Origin: Actinokineospora auranticolor
GTDB taxonomy: Bacteria; Actinomycetota; Actinomycetes; Mycobacteriales; Pseudonocardiaceae
DNA length: 64,000 nucleotides
Direction of reading: 5' to 3'
Assembly (NCBI RefSeq): GCF_002934265.1
Contig: NZ_PTIX01000032.1
Location: 1 to 64,000 of the forward strand
Below the pieces are notes generated by a model, which searched no databases, had not been told where the DNA came from, and saw only the letters and a list, made by a program, of their open reading frames with translations. The translations under genes were made by a program, and so were the position numbers. Position 1 is the stretch's first letter; each line of letters opens with the position of its first letter. Below, piece after piece: positions 15,601-22,930 of this stretch.

Positions 15601-18600
15601 TGACGGCGAGCGCGACGTGCAGGTTGCCGTTGGCGGTGACCGGGGTGGTCGCGCTGCCGGAGTTGTTGGCCTGGTTCGGGTCCGGGACGCCGGAGGTGCC
15701 CGCGCCGGTGTCGGTGAGGGTGGGCGCGGTGACGTTGGCGGCGAGGGTGCCTGCGATGGTCAGCAGCACGGTGGCCCCGGGCTGCAGGTCGCCGGTGGCG
15801 CAGCTGATGTCGCGGCCGGTGACGGTGCAGTTGCCCGCGGGCGTGGTGGCGGTGACGCCGGTGAGGCCCTCGGGGACGGTGTTGGTGAGCACGACCGCGG
15901 TGGCGGTCGACGGCCCGAGGTTGCGGGTGCTCTGCACCCAGGTGAGCTGGGTGCCGGGCACCGCGGCGTCGGGTCCGGCGATGGTGCTGACCAGGTCGGC
16001 GGCGGTGCTGGCGGAGCCCACGACGTCGACGACGTTGTTGGCCAGCACCGGGTCGTTGGTCTGCGCGATGGCCTCGGCGCCGAGGGTGAGCGGGCCGGAG
16101 TAGCCCGCGTCGATGGTGCCGGTGAAGCTGACCTCGGTGGTCTGGCCCGCGGCGATCACGCCGAGCGGGCAGGTGACCACGGCGCCGGAGACCGCGCAGG
16201 AGCCGGTGGGCCAGCTCGCCCGGGCGTTGTAGACGTAGGCCGGGACGGAGATGGTGAGCGAGGTGCCGACCGCGTCGGACGGGCCGGTGTCGGCGACCCG
16301 GACGGTCCAGGTGGCGGTCTGGCCCGCGACCGGGTTGGCGGGCGGGGTGGCGGTGACCGCGAGGTCGGCCTGCGGGCTCAGCGCGGTGCTGCTGGTGGCG
16401 GTGTTGGAGCCCGCGTCGGGGTCGGCGGTGCCGCTGGTGACGGTGCCGGTGACGCGCAGGCTGTTCTCGGCGAACCCGGGGGCGAGCCTGCCCGTGACGG
16501 TGACCGTGCCGGTGGCGTTGGTGGCGATGTCGCCGACGGGGCAGCTGATCCGCTGGCCGGTGATGGCGCAGCCCGCCTGCGGCTGCGGGGTGACCCCGGC
16601 GGGCAGGTCGGCGTTGAGCACGACGCCGCGCGAGGTGGACGGGCCCGCGTTCGTGGCGGTGAGGGTCCAGGTGGCCGGTGAACCGGGCACGGCCGGGTCG
16701 GGCGCGGAGGTGATGGCCAGGCGCAGGTCGGCGCTGCTGGAGGTGTCCGAGACCGCCGACGAGGTGTTGTTGGCGGTGTTCGGGTCGGTCGAGGTGGACG
16801 TCACGGTGACGGTGTTGGTGACGCTCGTGCCCGTGTAGTCGGGGGCGAGGGTGCCGGTGACGGTGACCGTGGCGGTGGCGCCCGCGGCCAGGGTGCCGAT
16901 GGCGCAGTGGGCGGCGGTGTCGAAGGTGCAGGTGCCCGCGGTGGCGGTCGCGCTGTCGAAGCGGATGCCCGCCGGGGGCGGCGCGTCGGTGGTGACGCCG
17001 TACGCGGAGGACGGGCCGTCGTTGCGGACCACGGCCTGCCAGGTGAGCTTGCCGCCCGCGACGGGGGCGCCGGAGGTCAGCGTCTGCACGACCGACAGGT
17101 CGGCGGTGGCGCCGACGTTGGCGCTGGCGGTGGCGGAGTTGTCGGCCTGGTTCGGGTCCGGCACCGCGGAGGACGCGGTGACCGTGTTGGCGAACGCCGA
17201 GCCCGCGGGGGTGCCGCTGGCCAGGGTGGCGGTGATGTCGGCGGACACGGCGGCGCCCAGCGGCACCGACGGCCAGGTGCAGCGGACGGCGCCCGCGGAC
17301 AGGACGCAGCTACCGCCCGCGGACGGGGTGGCGCTGCCGTAGGTGAGCCCGGCGGGCAGCCGGTCGGTGAGCACGACCTGGGGTGCCAGGGACGGGCCGT
17401 TGTTGGTGGCGCCGACCCGGTAGGTGACCGGGGTTCCCGCGACCAGCGGCCCGGACACGATGGTGTTGGTGGCGGTCAGGTCCGCGCTGGTGTTGACGGT
17501 GTGGGTGATCGACCCGTTGTTGTTCGCGGTGTTCGGGTCCGCGGTCGCCGAACTCGCGGTGGCGGTGTTGACCAGGGTCTGGCTCGCGTAGTCGGAGGCG
17601 ACCAGGACGGTGACCGACTGGGTGTAGATCGCGCCTTGGGCCAGGTCGCCGACGGCGCAGCGGACCTCGGTGCCGACCAGCGAGCAGCCCGCGCCGGCGG
17701 AGACGAAGGAGGTGCCCGCGGGCAGCGGGTCGGTGATGGTGACCAAGCGGGCCACCGACGGGCCGTCGTTGGCGACGGTGACGTTGTAGGTGATGTTGCG
17801 CCCGGCCTCGGCGTTGGTGGACGTCGAGGTGGTGCTGACCGACAGGTCGGCGGCGGTGCTGACGGTGGCGGGCAGCGACACCGACCGGTTGGCCATGGTC
17901 GGGTCGGCGGTGGGCGAGCCGACGGCGGCGGTGTCGATGAGGACCGTGCCCGCCGCAGTGTCGGACGGGACGAGCGCGGTCAGCACGACGACCACGGAGC
18001 GGCCCGGCTGGATGGTGCCGAAGGTGCAGTTGACGCCCTTGTTGTCCGGGGTCGGGGTGCAGGTGCCGGACTGGGTGGCGACGCCGCCGGGCAGCAGCAC
18101 GAGCCCGTCGGGCAGCGTGTCGGACAGCACCACGTTCGCGGCGGCGGACGGGCCCGCGTTGGACACGGTGAGGTTGTAGGTCTGCGCGGTGCCCGCGCGG
18201 ACCGGGTCCTGGCCGACGGTGCCGGTGAGTACCAGGTCGGCGGTCTGCACGACCGGGGTGTTGACCGTGCTGAGCTGGTCCTCACCGCCGGGGCTGGGCG
18301 TGTCGGTGGACACCTGGGCGTTGGTCTCGACGGTGCCGGAGGCGGTGGGCGAGACGTTGACGACCACTGTGACGTCGGCGCGGCTGCCCGCCGGGAGCCG
18401 GTCGACGGTGCAGGTGACGACCTGGCCCGCGATGGCGCAGGTGCCGAGCGAGCTGGACGCGGACACCGCGGACAGCGCGGCCGGGAGGGTGTGGGTGATG
18501 ACGACGTTGGTCGCGTCGGACGGCCCGTTGTTGGTCGCGCCGATCTGGTAGGTGGCCAGCGCGCCCGCGACCAGCGGCGACGGGGTGACCGTCTGCTGGA

Positions 18601-21600
18601 TGGACAGGCCCGCGTACGCGGTGACCGCGGTGCTCGCGGACACCGTGTTGTTCAGCGGCGCGGAGTCCGGGGTGGACGAGCTGATGGTGGCGCTGAACGA
18701 GCGCGGACCGGGCGGGCTGGACGCGGCGATCCGGCCGGTGACCACGCCGCTGAGCGTCTGGCCCGCGGCCATGGTGCCGACGGCGCAGGTGATGCGGGCG
18801 CCGGTGACGGCGCAGGTGGTGCCGTCGACGGTGGCCGCGAGGTCGAGCACGCCGACCGGCAGGTCGGCCACGATAGTGGTGTCGCGGGCATCGGACGGGC
18901 CGCCGTTCATCACGCTGAAGGTGCGGGAGAACGTGTCACCGGCCATGAAGGTGCCGGGGTCCTGCAGGTTGGAGAAGCGCAGGTCGGCGACCGCGCGAAC
19001 GGCGACGGAGGCGCTCGCGCTGTTGTTGGACTGGGTCGGGTCCGGGGTGGTCGAGGCGACGGTGCCGGTGGCCGAGACCGAGCCGAGGGCCTGGCCGGAC
19101 GGCACGTTGACGTCGATGGTGACCGTGGCCCTGGCCTCGCTGGCCAGGTCGCCGATGGCGCAGCGGACCTGGCCGCTGACGATCTGGCAGGTGCCGGTGG
19201 AGGTGGCGATGGTGCCGATGCCGAAGCCCGCCGGGATGGTCTGGTTGAGGGTGACCGCCTGGGCCACCGACGGGCCGGAGTTGGCGACGGTGACCACGTA
19301 GCGGCCGGACTGGCCCGCCTGGATGTTCGGGGTGGTGGTCGTCTCGGTGACCGTGACGTCGGCCTGCGCGGTGACGTTGGCGAGGTGGGTGGCGGTGTTG
19401 TCGCCGGGGTTCGGGTCGGTGCTGGCCGAGGTGACCGTGGCGGTGTTGCTGAAGCCCGCGGCGGGCACGGTGCCCGGGGTGTCGGCGGTGATGGTCACGG
19501 AGGCGGTGCCGCCGTTGGCGACGGTGCCGAGGGCGCAGGAGACCGTCCGGCCCACGGTGGTGCAGGTGCCGGAGGTGGACTGGACGCCGGTGACGGTCAG
19601 GCCGGCGGGCAGCGGGTCGCTGACGACCACCGCGCCCGCGTCCGAAGGGCCGCGGTTGGTGACGGTGAGCGAGTACGCCAGCGGCGCGCCCGCCACGACC
19701 GGGGCCGGGACGGCGGTTTTGGTCAGGCCAAGGTCGCTGACCCGGCTGACGGTGCCGGTGACGGTGGCGGAGTCGTTGTCGGTGACGTCCTGCGGGGTGC
19801 TGGTGGTCGCCGTGGCGACGCTGGGCAGCGGGCCCGCCGCGTAGTCGGGGTTGACGGCCACGCGCAGGCTCACCGTGGTGGCGCCGCCCGCGGGCACGAC
19901 ACCCAGCTGGCAGGACACGGTGGCGCCGACGGTGCAGGTGCCGGACTGCGGGGTGGCGCTGACGATCGTGGTGCCGGGCTGGACCGGGACGGTGACCACG
20001 ACGTTGCGCGCGTCGGACGGCCCCGGGTTGGCCACCATGACGGTGTAGTTGAGCCGGGAGCCCGCGACCGGTGCGTTGGTGGAGGCGTTGTTGGACACCT
20101 GGATGTCGGCCAGCGGCTCGACGGGGGCGGTGGCCGTGGTGGAGTTGTCGCCCGTGGACGTGTCCGGGGTTGTCGAAGACACCGAGGACGGTACGGACAG
20201 GGTCGGGTCCGCGTAGCTGGGGACGACACCGAGCACGGCGGTGACCGAGTAGCTGACGCCGGGCGCGAGGGTGCCCACGACGCAGGTCATGGTGCCCGCC
20301 GCGACGGTGCAGCCGGAGGACGCCCACACCACGGAGACGCCGTCGGGCAGCGGGACGCTGATCGTCACGTTCTCGGCGGTGGAGGGGCCCGCGTTGGTGA
20401 CGGTGGTGGTGAGCACGGCCTGCTCGGTGCCGGGCACGACCGGGCCGTTGAGCGTGGAGGCGATCTGCAGGTCGGCCGCGCGGGTGACGGTGACCGGGGC
20501 GGTGGCGGTGTTGTTGACCGTGACGTCGTCGGCGGTCGACGCCGACACCGTCACGGAGTTGATCACGACGCCACCCGCCGAGTCGGCGTTGATCCTGGCC
20601 ACGACCGGCACGGACACGGTGGCGCCGTTGGCCACCGCGCCGACCGAGCAGGTGACTTTCTGCCCGGACGGGGTGCAGGTGCCGCCCGCGGGCGGGGACG
20701 CCGACTCGAACGTGGTGCCCGCGGGCAGGGTGTCGGTGAGCACGACACCGGTGGCGTTGTTCGGCCCCTGGTTGGTGGCGGAGATGGTGTAGTTGACCGT
20801 CTGGCCCGCGTTCTGCGACGGCGCGGCCACGGTCTTGCCCGCGGACAGGTCGGCGAGGTCGCGGACGACGGTGTTCACGTCGTTGCCGGAGAAGGTGTAC
20901 GGGCGGTTTAGCGTGCGGGCGCGGTAGTCCAGCACAGGCGTGTTGGCGATGGTGGTGCCCGAGGCGGCGCGGTTCACCGTGGCGCGGAAGCGGGCCGCGA
21001 CGGAGCCGCCGGGCGCGATCGAACCGCCCGTGGACGCGGTGGCGCCGCTGCCGACCCGGAAGCGGACTGTCCTGTCCGCCGCGGTGTAGTCGCCGGTGTC
21101 GTCGCCCGCCGTGTCCGTCCGGGTGCCGGTGGTACCGCCGGTGTTGGTGTCGATGACCAGGCTGTTGGGGACGTAGGTGAGGTTGGCGGGCAGCACGTCG
21201 CGCACGACGGAGGCGTCGGCGTAGTCACCGCCGGAGTTGGTGAAGGTGAGCTGGTACTCGAGGGTGTCGCCCGGCTGGGCCGGGTTGTTGCCGTTGAGGT
21301 TGGACACGGTCTTGCTGACCGCGTTGAAGGTGGGGGTGAACAGGTCGATCTGGCTGGTGACGACGCCGGGGTAGTATGAGTCGCCGCTGGAGGTCAGGTT
21401 GATGGTGGCCGACGTGCTGCCGTTGCTGATCACGTTGGTGGTCGCGATGCGGCCGATGTCGACACCGAAGTTGTTCAGGTTGCCCGGCGATCGCCCGGTC
21501 TGGTCGACACCGGCGTCGCTGATGCGCGAATCGAAGAAGTTGTTCGCCGGGCGGGTCGCGTCCGACAGCGTGGTGTTCGCCAGGCGCAGCGCGTCGCCGG

Positions 21601-22438
21601 TGGTGCCGAAGTCGCCCTCCCAGGCCACGACGCCGACGGAGGCGTTGACGTTGCCGGTGGTGGGCGTGAGGAAGCCGGACACCGGGATGTCGACGCTGTT
21701 GTTGCCGGTGGCGGAGGTGATGTCGGCGAAGCCCTCGAACACCCGCAGGTTGCGCAGCGGCAAGGACGGGTTGCGGTAGGCCACGACCAGCGACCAGCCC
21801 GCGTACCGGTCCTGGCCGGTGGCCGAACCGATGTCGGCCACGGCGTAGACGCCGTTGCCCGCGGTCTTGACCGCGGAGGTGACGTCGAGGGATGCCTGGT
21901 ACGGGCCGCCGTCCGTGGTGACCAGCGCGGTGGGCTGGATGAGCGTGGTGGCGGTGTAGGTGGTGTAGCTCGTGGCGCCGGGGGCCTTGAACTTCGCGGT
22001 GTTGACGGCCTTGGTGGGCGCGACGCCGTTGGTACCCGCCACGGTGCGGCCGCCCCAGACGAGCCGCGCGTAGAGGACGGTGGAACCGGTGGGCAGCGAC
22101 AGCGTGGCGGTGGAGGAGTTCGATGTGGACGAATCGGAGTCCACGTCGACGAACGCCATGTTGTACAGGTTGTTGTTGTTCGAGGTGCCGGTGGCGGTGC
22201 CCGCGCGGGCGGACGTACAGCCGGACGCCGCGGTCGGGCAGTCCATGGAGCTGGCGCCCGCGAGCGTGATGGCGCCGTTCTCCTCGCTGGAGTAGACGGC
22301 GTCGAAGTTGGTGCGCACCGACGCCTCCGCCGGTGTGGGCGTGACGAACGGCACCAGCGTGGCCACCACGGCGGCGACCAAACCCAGCGCACCCGCGCGG
22401 GTGCGCCGCGGGTCTCCGGTCCTAAACACCGCGCCCAT
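3635..22438 (-). CDS. Giant secreted DUF11-repeat surface protein with sorting signal
   Basis: A protein of about 6267 residues that takes up 29 percent of the window. The start has a signal peptide (Arg-rich n-region, hydrophobic core LGLVAAVVATLVPFV, then TPAEAS). About 330 residues of non-repeat domain follow, of the type often found before DUF11 repeats (motif YARLVWGGR). Then come about 47 DUF11 repeats of about 124 residues, each opening with a variant of ADLSV and carrying one cysteine pair. The C-terminus has a Thr/Glu-rich linker, LSYTG, a membrane helix and the tail RRGRRS, which resembles a class E sortase signal. The ATG at 22438 has AAAGGAA upstream at good spacing; an in-frame ATG at 22468 is less likely. 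A role in adhesion, a surface layer or hyphal or spore contacts is inference. A sigma-B-like promoter lies about 70 nt upstream. Confidence 0.9.
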   Translation of the reverse strand: MGAVFRTGDPRRTRAGALGLVAAVVATLVPFVTPTPAEASVRTNFDAVYSSEENGAITLAGASSMDCPTAASGCTSARAGTATGTSNNNNLYNMAFVDVDSDSSTSNSSTATLSLPTGSTVLYARLVWGGRTVAGTNGVAPTKAVNTAKFKAPGATSYTTYTATTLIQPTALVTTDGGPYQASLDVTSAVKTAGNGVYAVADIGSATGQDRYAGWSLVVAYRNPSLPLRNLRVFEGFADITSATGNNSVDIPVSGFLTPTTGNVNASVGVVAWEGDFGTTGDALRLANTTLSDATRPANNFFDSRISDAGVDQTGRSPGNLNNFGVDIGRIATTNVISNGSTSATINLTSSGDSYYPGVVTSQIDLFTPTFNAVSKTVSNLNGNNPAQPGDTLEYQLTFTNSGGDYADASVVRDVLPANLTYVPNSLVIDTNTGGTTGTRTDTAGDDTGDYTAADRTVRFRVGSGATASTGGSIAPGGSVAARFRATVNRAASGTTIANTPVLDYRARTLNRPYTFSGNDVNTVVRDLADLSAGKTVAAPSQNAGQTVNYTISATNQGPNNATGVVLTDTLPAGTTFESASPPAGGTCTPSGQKVTCSVGAVANGATVSVPVVARINADSAGGVVINSVTVSASTADDVTVNNTATAPVTVTRAADLQIASTLNGPVVPGTEQAVLTTTVTNAGPSTAENVTISVPLPDGVSVVWASSGCTVAAGTMTCVVGTLAPGVSYSVTAVLGVVPSYADPTLSVPSSVSSTTPDTSTGDNSTTATAPVEPLADIQVSNNASTNAPVAGSRLNYTVMVANPGPSDARNVVVTVPVQPGTTIVSATPQSGTCTVGATVSCQLGVVPAGGATTVSLRVAVNPDYAAGPLPSVATATTSTPQDVTDNDSATVTGTVSRVSDLGLTKTAVPAPVVAGAPLAYSLTVTNRGPSDAGAVVVSDPLPAGLTVTGVQSTSGTCTTVGRTVSCALGTVANGGTASVTITADTPGTVPAAGFSNTATVTSASTDPNPGDNTATHLANVTAQADVTVTETTTTPNIQAGQSGRYVVTVANSGPSVAQAVTLNQTIPAGFGIGTIATSTGTCQIVSGQVRCAIGDLASEARATVTIDVNVPSGQALGSVSATGTVASTTPDPTQSNNSASASVAVRAVADLRFSNLQDPGTFMAGDTFSRTFSVMNGGPSDARDTTIVADLPVGVLDLAATVDGTTCAVTGARITCAVGTMAAGQTLSGVVTGRIAASSPPGPRSFSATISSSTPDSAPLNNTVSASTAVTAYAGLSIQQTVTPSPLVAGALATYQIGATNNGPSDATNVVITHTLPAALSAVSASSSLGTCAIAGQVVTCTVDRLPAGSRADVTVVVNVSPTASGTVETNAQVSTDTPSPGGEDQLSTVNTPVVQTADLVLTGTVGQDPVRAGTAQTYNLTVSNAGPSAAANVVLSDTLPDGLVLLPGGVATQSGTCTPTPDNKGVNCTFGTIQPGRSVVVVLTALVPSDTAAGTVLIDTAAVGSPTADPTMANRSVSLPATVSTAADLSVSTTSTSTNAEAGRNITYNVTVANDGPSVARLVTITDPLPAGTSFVSAGAGCSLVGTEVRCAVGDLAQGAIYTQSVTVLVASDYASQTLVNTATASSATADPNTANNNGSITHTVNTSADLTATNTIVSGPLVAGTPVTYRVGATNNGPSLAPQVVLTDRLPAGLTYGSATPSAGGSCVLSAGAVRCTWPSVPLGAAVSADITATLASGTPAGSAFANTVTASSAVPDPNQADNSATASANVGATADLSVVQTLTSGAPVAGGKLTWQAVVRNDGPSSAYGVTTDAPPPAGIRFDSATATAGTCTFDTAAHCAIGTLAAGATATVTVTGTLAPDYTGTSVTNTVTVTSTSTDPNTANNTSSAVSDTSSSADLRLAITSAPDPAVPGSPATWTLTATNAGPSTSRGVVLNADLPAGVTPQPQAGCAITGQRISCPVGDIATNATGTVTVTGRLAPGFAENSLRVTGTVTSGTADPDAGSNTATSSTALSPQADLAVTATPPANPVAGQTATWTVRVADTGPSDAVGTSLTISVPAYVYNARASWPTGSCAVSGAVVTCPLGVIAAGQTTEVSFTGTIDAGYSGPLTLGAEAIAQTNDPVLANNVVDVVGSASTAADLVSTIAGPDAAVPGTQLTWVQSTRNLGPSTATAVVLTNTVPEGLTGVTATTPAGNCTVTGRDISCATGDLQPGATVLLTIAGTLAANVTAPTLTDTGAGTSGVPDPNQANNSGSATTPVTANGNLHVALAVTSGQPVQGAPIEFRIEVSNAGPSDAQAVTVTDNLPTTIGQLTVLTSQGTCAFTGQALGCDLGTVAAGAPPVAITVRGVLANGAGDTVTNSATASSATTELDQSDNTGTVIASATESANLAVTVDVPGSVVAGTPLTYTVTVTNNGPSTARGATLDRVLPAALTGVTTDLPGCTTASCALGDIAPGASVVVKITGTVDPLYQGVELETRMSTGSQAPDPDSRDNSTTSRVQVTRGADLSADLHVDPTPVVPGRSLLYTATIASPGPSAVRGVVTFSPLPDGTEISGPITSDQGTCSVVVRSVVCDLGLIAPGTPITVKIPVTLAPSFAEPTLSNTIDVQASTPDPNPANNSATASAQVSAQADLGVRLDAADQVTPGELTGWTITVTNNGPSDAPAAVVHNLPADVDDISAVSSQGTCQVTGQTLRCDLSTIASGAAVTVTVYGRLSPDITADELTSDVAVESTVPEPDPNQPDNRTDSATSAVVATSDIFVQVNADQDPITPGLPASWTVLVTNAGPSTARDVVLTGLAPAETTGATITAPAGVTCDANLRCVIGTLPTGKEGTVQFTLRADVPPGVTAPVLNASATVTGSNPDPNPGDNTATASTPISATADLRLGITVDPRPIVAGGAVTITATVTNAGPSTAPGTTFTLPVPTGVEDVTVDAPPGVTCDTSISCTVGDVPPGQLRIVVRGRVTPTFTDDSLTLSAAVTSAIADPNPADNTVTTVEQSSVDADLAVTATIDPAAPVAGSPVTVNAKVRANGPSTATGVTFRLPVPAELRDVVVTGPAGVTCDDAAACQIGTMAPGTEVDIVLRGVVAADFTGGSIALTASVDGDTPDNVPGNDTATVTSSVSTSADLSVATVVDPAPLTAGSPVTLTSTIHNTGPSTADQVVFALPIPAGFTGITVTAPAGVTCDNSVRCTAAAIGPNQDVVVVVRGQVAPEFPDGPLTIASNVTSPVADPNPADNTSQVATAVGIASDVRVTLTVDPTPLVAGSPVTATATIRNTGPSTATGVALTLPVPAGLENVVVTAPPGVTCDSTISCVVGTIAPNTDLVITVGGRIAPAFAGPNLSLTAVTTTTSADPNNADNTVTTTTAVGADAGVSVALAVDPAQVTPGTPVIATATVRNAGPSTATGVTLSLPVPAGLIDVVVTAPNGVTCDNTVSCVLGAIAPDTEVVVTVGGALDPAYQGADIAFTASTTSPTPDQNPADDTTTVTSPVGAAADLDAAITVNPTAPVAGQPIEIVADLVNRGPSTATGVTLAVPVPAGVTGVTVDAPAGVTCDATVSCAVGTLAPGASVRITLRGTVAPDVTAPISVTATGSSPTADPTPANNTATATGTTAASADLAFTGVVTPAPLTAGTVATIAAKLVNNGPSTATGITFSVPVPAQITGVTVEAPPGVTCDNAVTCSVASVPPGGTVDVVIRGTVLPTVTGPITVTGSASSPVADPNTADNAFTTTGTVGTAADLNASVGFDPGQVVAGSPIGATVTIRNAGPSTAAGTTVSVPVPAGLIDVVVTAPNGVTCDNTVSCVLGDVAPGADVVIGVRGRVAPDHTGDITLTATAATTATDPSAADNTGTATTQVATSADLRVTSTLDPTALVAGEPFRAVTTIENTGPSTATGTAFTLPIPPGVTGVQVVAPAGVTCDTLITCTVGTVAPGTPVRIEVTGLVDPAYTGGPLTFTSTATSDTPDPTPDANSTTITANVRVAADIRAVVTPTPLSVASGTPVTVTVTARNVGPSTATGVTLSVPVPAGLQGVTVVAPAGVTCDNTVACAIGTLAPDTQVTVEVRGTVAADYTGDQIVFTGTAQATTDDPNPADNTATTPVQVNATADLSATTTVDPGQATAGSPVTVTTTIRNGGPSSAVGTTFTLPVPAGLTGVTVTAPPGVICDSSITCAVGDIDPGTDVVITVRGTVAPDFTGALTIDTAVTSPTPDPDTAGNTSSTTIPVTANADLSAAFTLDPPTLTAGTAFTGTATLRNAGPSTATGVTFTLPVPAGVQDVTVTAPAGVTCDNTISCTAATVAPGQSIAVTVNGRVAADFTGTTLPFTATAGSATPDSTPANNSVTVDAQSGAAAGLTAATVVNPTSLTAGSPVTVRTTIHNDGPSTAAGARYTLPVPAGVTGATVIAPPGVTCDNTVACDLGTIAPGADVVIEVRGTVAPDFAGADLTFTATATTPTPDPDQSDNTSTVVAPVGRSADLGVTVATDPATATAGSPVSLTATVTNAGPSTAGPATFTVSIPAGLTNVQVTAPAGVTCDNTVTCTIDSVAPGAQVVITVGGTIAPDYTGPALSFTSAISSAASDPNNSGNVTTVQIPVTVASEVSFVSITGPSSAVAGTPIEVLATIRNNGPSTAQGVTLTLPIPAGLTGVTVSALARATCDNSAVCDLGDLLPGAEVTATIRGTVDPAFTGPSLTFTGTVASASTDPIPANNAGTVTVGVTVAADLAVTTALDSTTLTAGEPVRHTATIRNNGPSTSSAITVSLPVPAGLTTVAVTAPPGVTCDNTVTCTIPPLAAGQSVDIVVTGTVDPAFTGTDLDFTADVTAASGDPGAADNTASITAQVSQSANLGVTAALDPAALTPGSPAKVTATVRNAGPSTAQGVTFTVPIPAGLTNVTVTAPAGVTCDTTVSCAIGDLAPGASLDFVIDGVLAPNANPGTTTFTVTANSTTPDPDEGNDVVVLNANVTASAGLSVGTTFSPGTLTAGDPFTATTVIGNTGPSTATGVTFTLPIPAGVEGVTVTAPPGITCDNTVSCTIGDVPPGTDITIVVNGRVSPTTTTAPTFVATVASPTPGPNPADRTVTVTPPLFVASDLNVALVLDPTTPTAGTPQSATVTVGNTGPSAATGVVVTIPVPTGLTGAQFTAPAGVTCDAGGNCVIDTLAPGTQVDITVRGTVAPGATGDLTFTATATSSFSDPAPADNTVTVTAPITASADLVTRAAITSGLPTAGRPVAITTSVTNDGPGAATGVTLTVPLPAGLRNVTVTAPPGVTCDNTVVCVIGTLAPGATVTIDIGGDLGADANGPFDIVATTTSATDDPDDTDNSVTATGAVQVVSDLVLAATLGPDPLVAGSAAAITATATNQGPSIARNVTITVPVPDGLQSVVVNAPAGVTCDTTATCVVDTLEPGASVEITVVGTVAADRVEDLATTVTADSDSIDLDTDTNSVALTKPVTAFADLSVVADFEAAQLTAGSEATIRATVRNAGPSTSSKTRFSLGLPGELQNITITAPPGVTCDNTIACDLGDLPPGASLDFVVRGVFDSDVTGDAAVTAQVESATPDPDPSNDSVFVSQDVTSVTDLGVTMNGPAQVTAGEDITWGITVHAGGPSDARNVVLVDTLPKGVTLVAADPSCTLTDRTLRCVLGTVTTDTDRILTITAHVDANYVGGQLDNAVSVTSTTADTDQDNNTAAVASDVARSVDLGIDKTLTPASVTPGGQATFTLDVYNYGPSAATGVLVTDPLMTGLTPATATATKGSCVIDGQLVTCAPGDLDPLETIQITIVVDVAAGFVPDEVSNTATVLSDDPDSDPIDNAASVAGPSAPQADLSVVKTADQANHRPGDTITWLVTTTNNGISTARGVTVTDLLPASVEVTTPPNGCVTRGSALICAIGDINPGASTPLTITGTVRADAAAGPITNSAAVASTTAEQDSDDNSAAVTTQLNASPDLRVTKSVDGGQIVPGTQATWVVTVTNAGDAFARDVVLTDALPAGATLVSSTGATCANTDGVVTCPLDALAPAATVTVRLRAAIAADLDGTAISNSARVTSSTPDANSGDNNSAVSTTLTRQTGLSVTKTTEQTKATVGDTITWVVTIANTGPSAAPSVQVTDLLPEGITLISAVTSQGTYDPATGLWHLDWVGPADQRTLTVTARVDREGPLVNIATLAVQDVLDSADDNSASATTEVSAAETSTETPTPTTETPTTSTNGGTTTTTDDTATDQDLSYTGFPVLRWLSLGLLLTLLGVTLVYQPWRRGRRS
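3870..21327 (-). repeat. About 47 tandem DUF11-coding units of about 371 bp
   Basis: I counted 47 units by their recurring openings (ADLSV, SDLGL, AGLSV and similar) with the following PG and NxGPS motifs. Two classes can be told apart. Class A (roughly repeats 2-19 and 43-47) has a GTC...C pair. Class B (roughly repeats 20-42, about 5690-14160) has the tight motif PxGVTCD followed by C after 4-5 residues. Class B is a continuous central block, which suggests that it grew by internal duplication. A 75-bp block at 10991-11065 is identical to 12092-12166, exactly three units away. Confidence 0.85.
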
Positions 22439-22930
22439 ACCCGATTCCTTTGGGTTCGCCCGATTCAAACGTCGATCACTTTAGGCAAACTCACAGAACT
22501 TGGCATCGGACATACCCGAAAGCGTGGGGACAACCAATTTCGCTAACGCAGCGCGCGTTCAGCGGGACGCGATACTCACTCGACGGGTGGAAATCCTCGG
22601 ACGGTACGCCCGATAGCGTGACCAGCTCTGATCATTTTGACCAGCCGTCACTCCCGCGGATTCCGCACCCCGCGACGCGACAAGTCACGATTCGGTCGCT
22701 CACGCGATCGAGGGAAAGGAAACGAATTGATCATCACGGGAATGCGCGGTCCGACACACATCGGAGCGATTTCGGCGTAGTCGGCCGACAGCACCCGGGT
22801 AAAACCACTCGGACGGGTGGCGCCGAGTCCCCCACGGCGGCGGCCACACCGGCCCAGCGTCACCAAACCCCTCTCTCCACTGTGGACTCACCGGCTTCCG
22901 GCGGCCCCACCGGACACATCGGACCCCCGC
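22439..22930. other. Intergenic region upstream of the giant surface gene
   Basis: This 492-bp stretch is less GC-rich than the flanking genes and carries no convincing gene. It holds the sigma-B-like promoter at 22512-22535 and a direct repeat TGACCAG at 22619-22625 and 22638-22644 (19 bp apart, near two helical turns) that could bind a regulator. I see no clear hairpin terminator for cobS and no second cobalamin riboswitch. Confidence 0.5.
22512..22535 (-). promoter_or_regulatory. Sigma-B-type promoter candidate for the giant surface gene
   Basis: On the minus strand GGTT is followed after 14 nt by GGGTAT. This matches the GNNT-N14-16-GGGTAY pattern known for Streptomyces sigma-B-family factors. 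The expected transcript start is near 22505, about 65 nt before the ATG. The assignment rests on the motif alone. Confidence 0.45.

Noticed and set aside
4007-20911. Very long open frames (up to about 1900 codons) on the plus strand across the giant gene
   Set aside because: They follow from the high GC3 and the repeat periodicity of the real gene. Their proteins are Gly/Asp/Arg/Val-rich and without domains or ribosome sites.
3870-21327. Regular repeats resembling a CRISPR array at a coarse view
   Set aside because: Units are about 371 bp, diverged, in frame and protein-coding; there are no short identical repeats with unique spacers.
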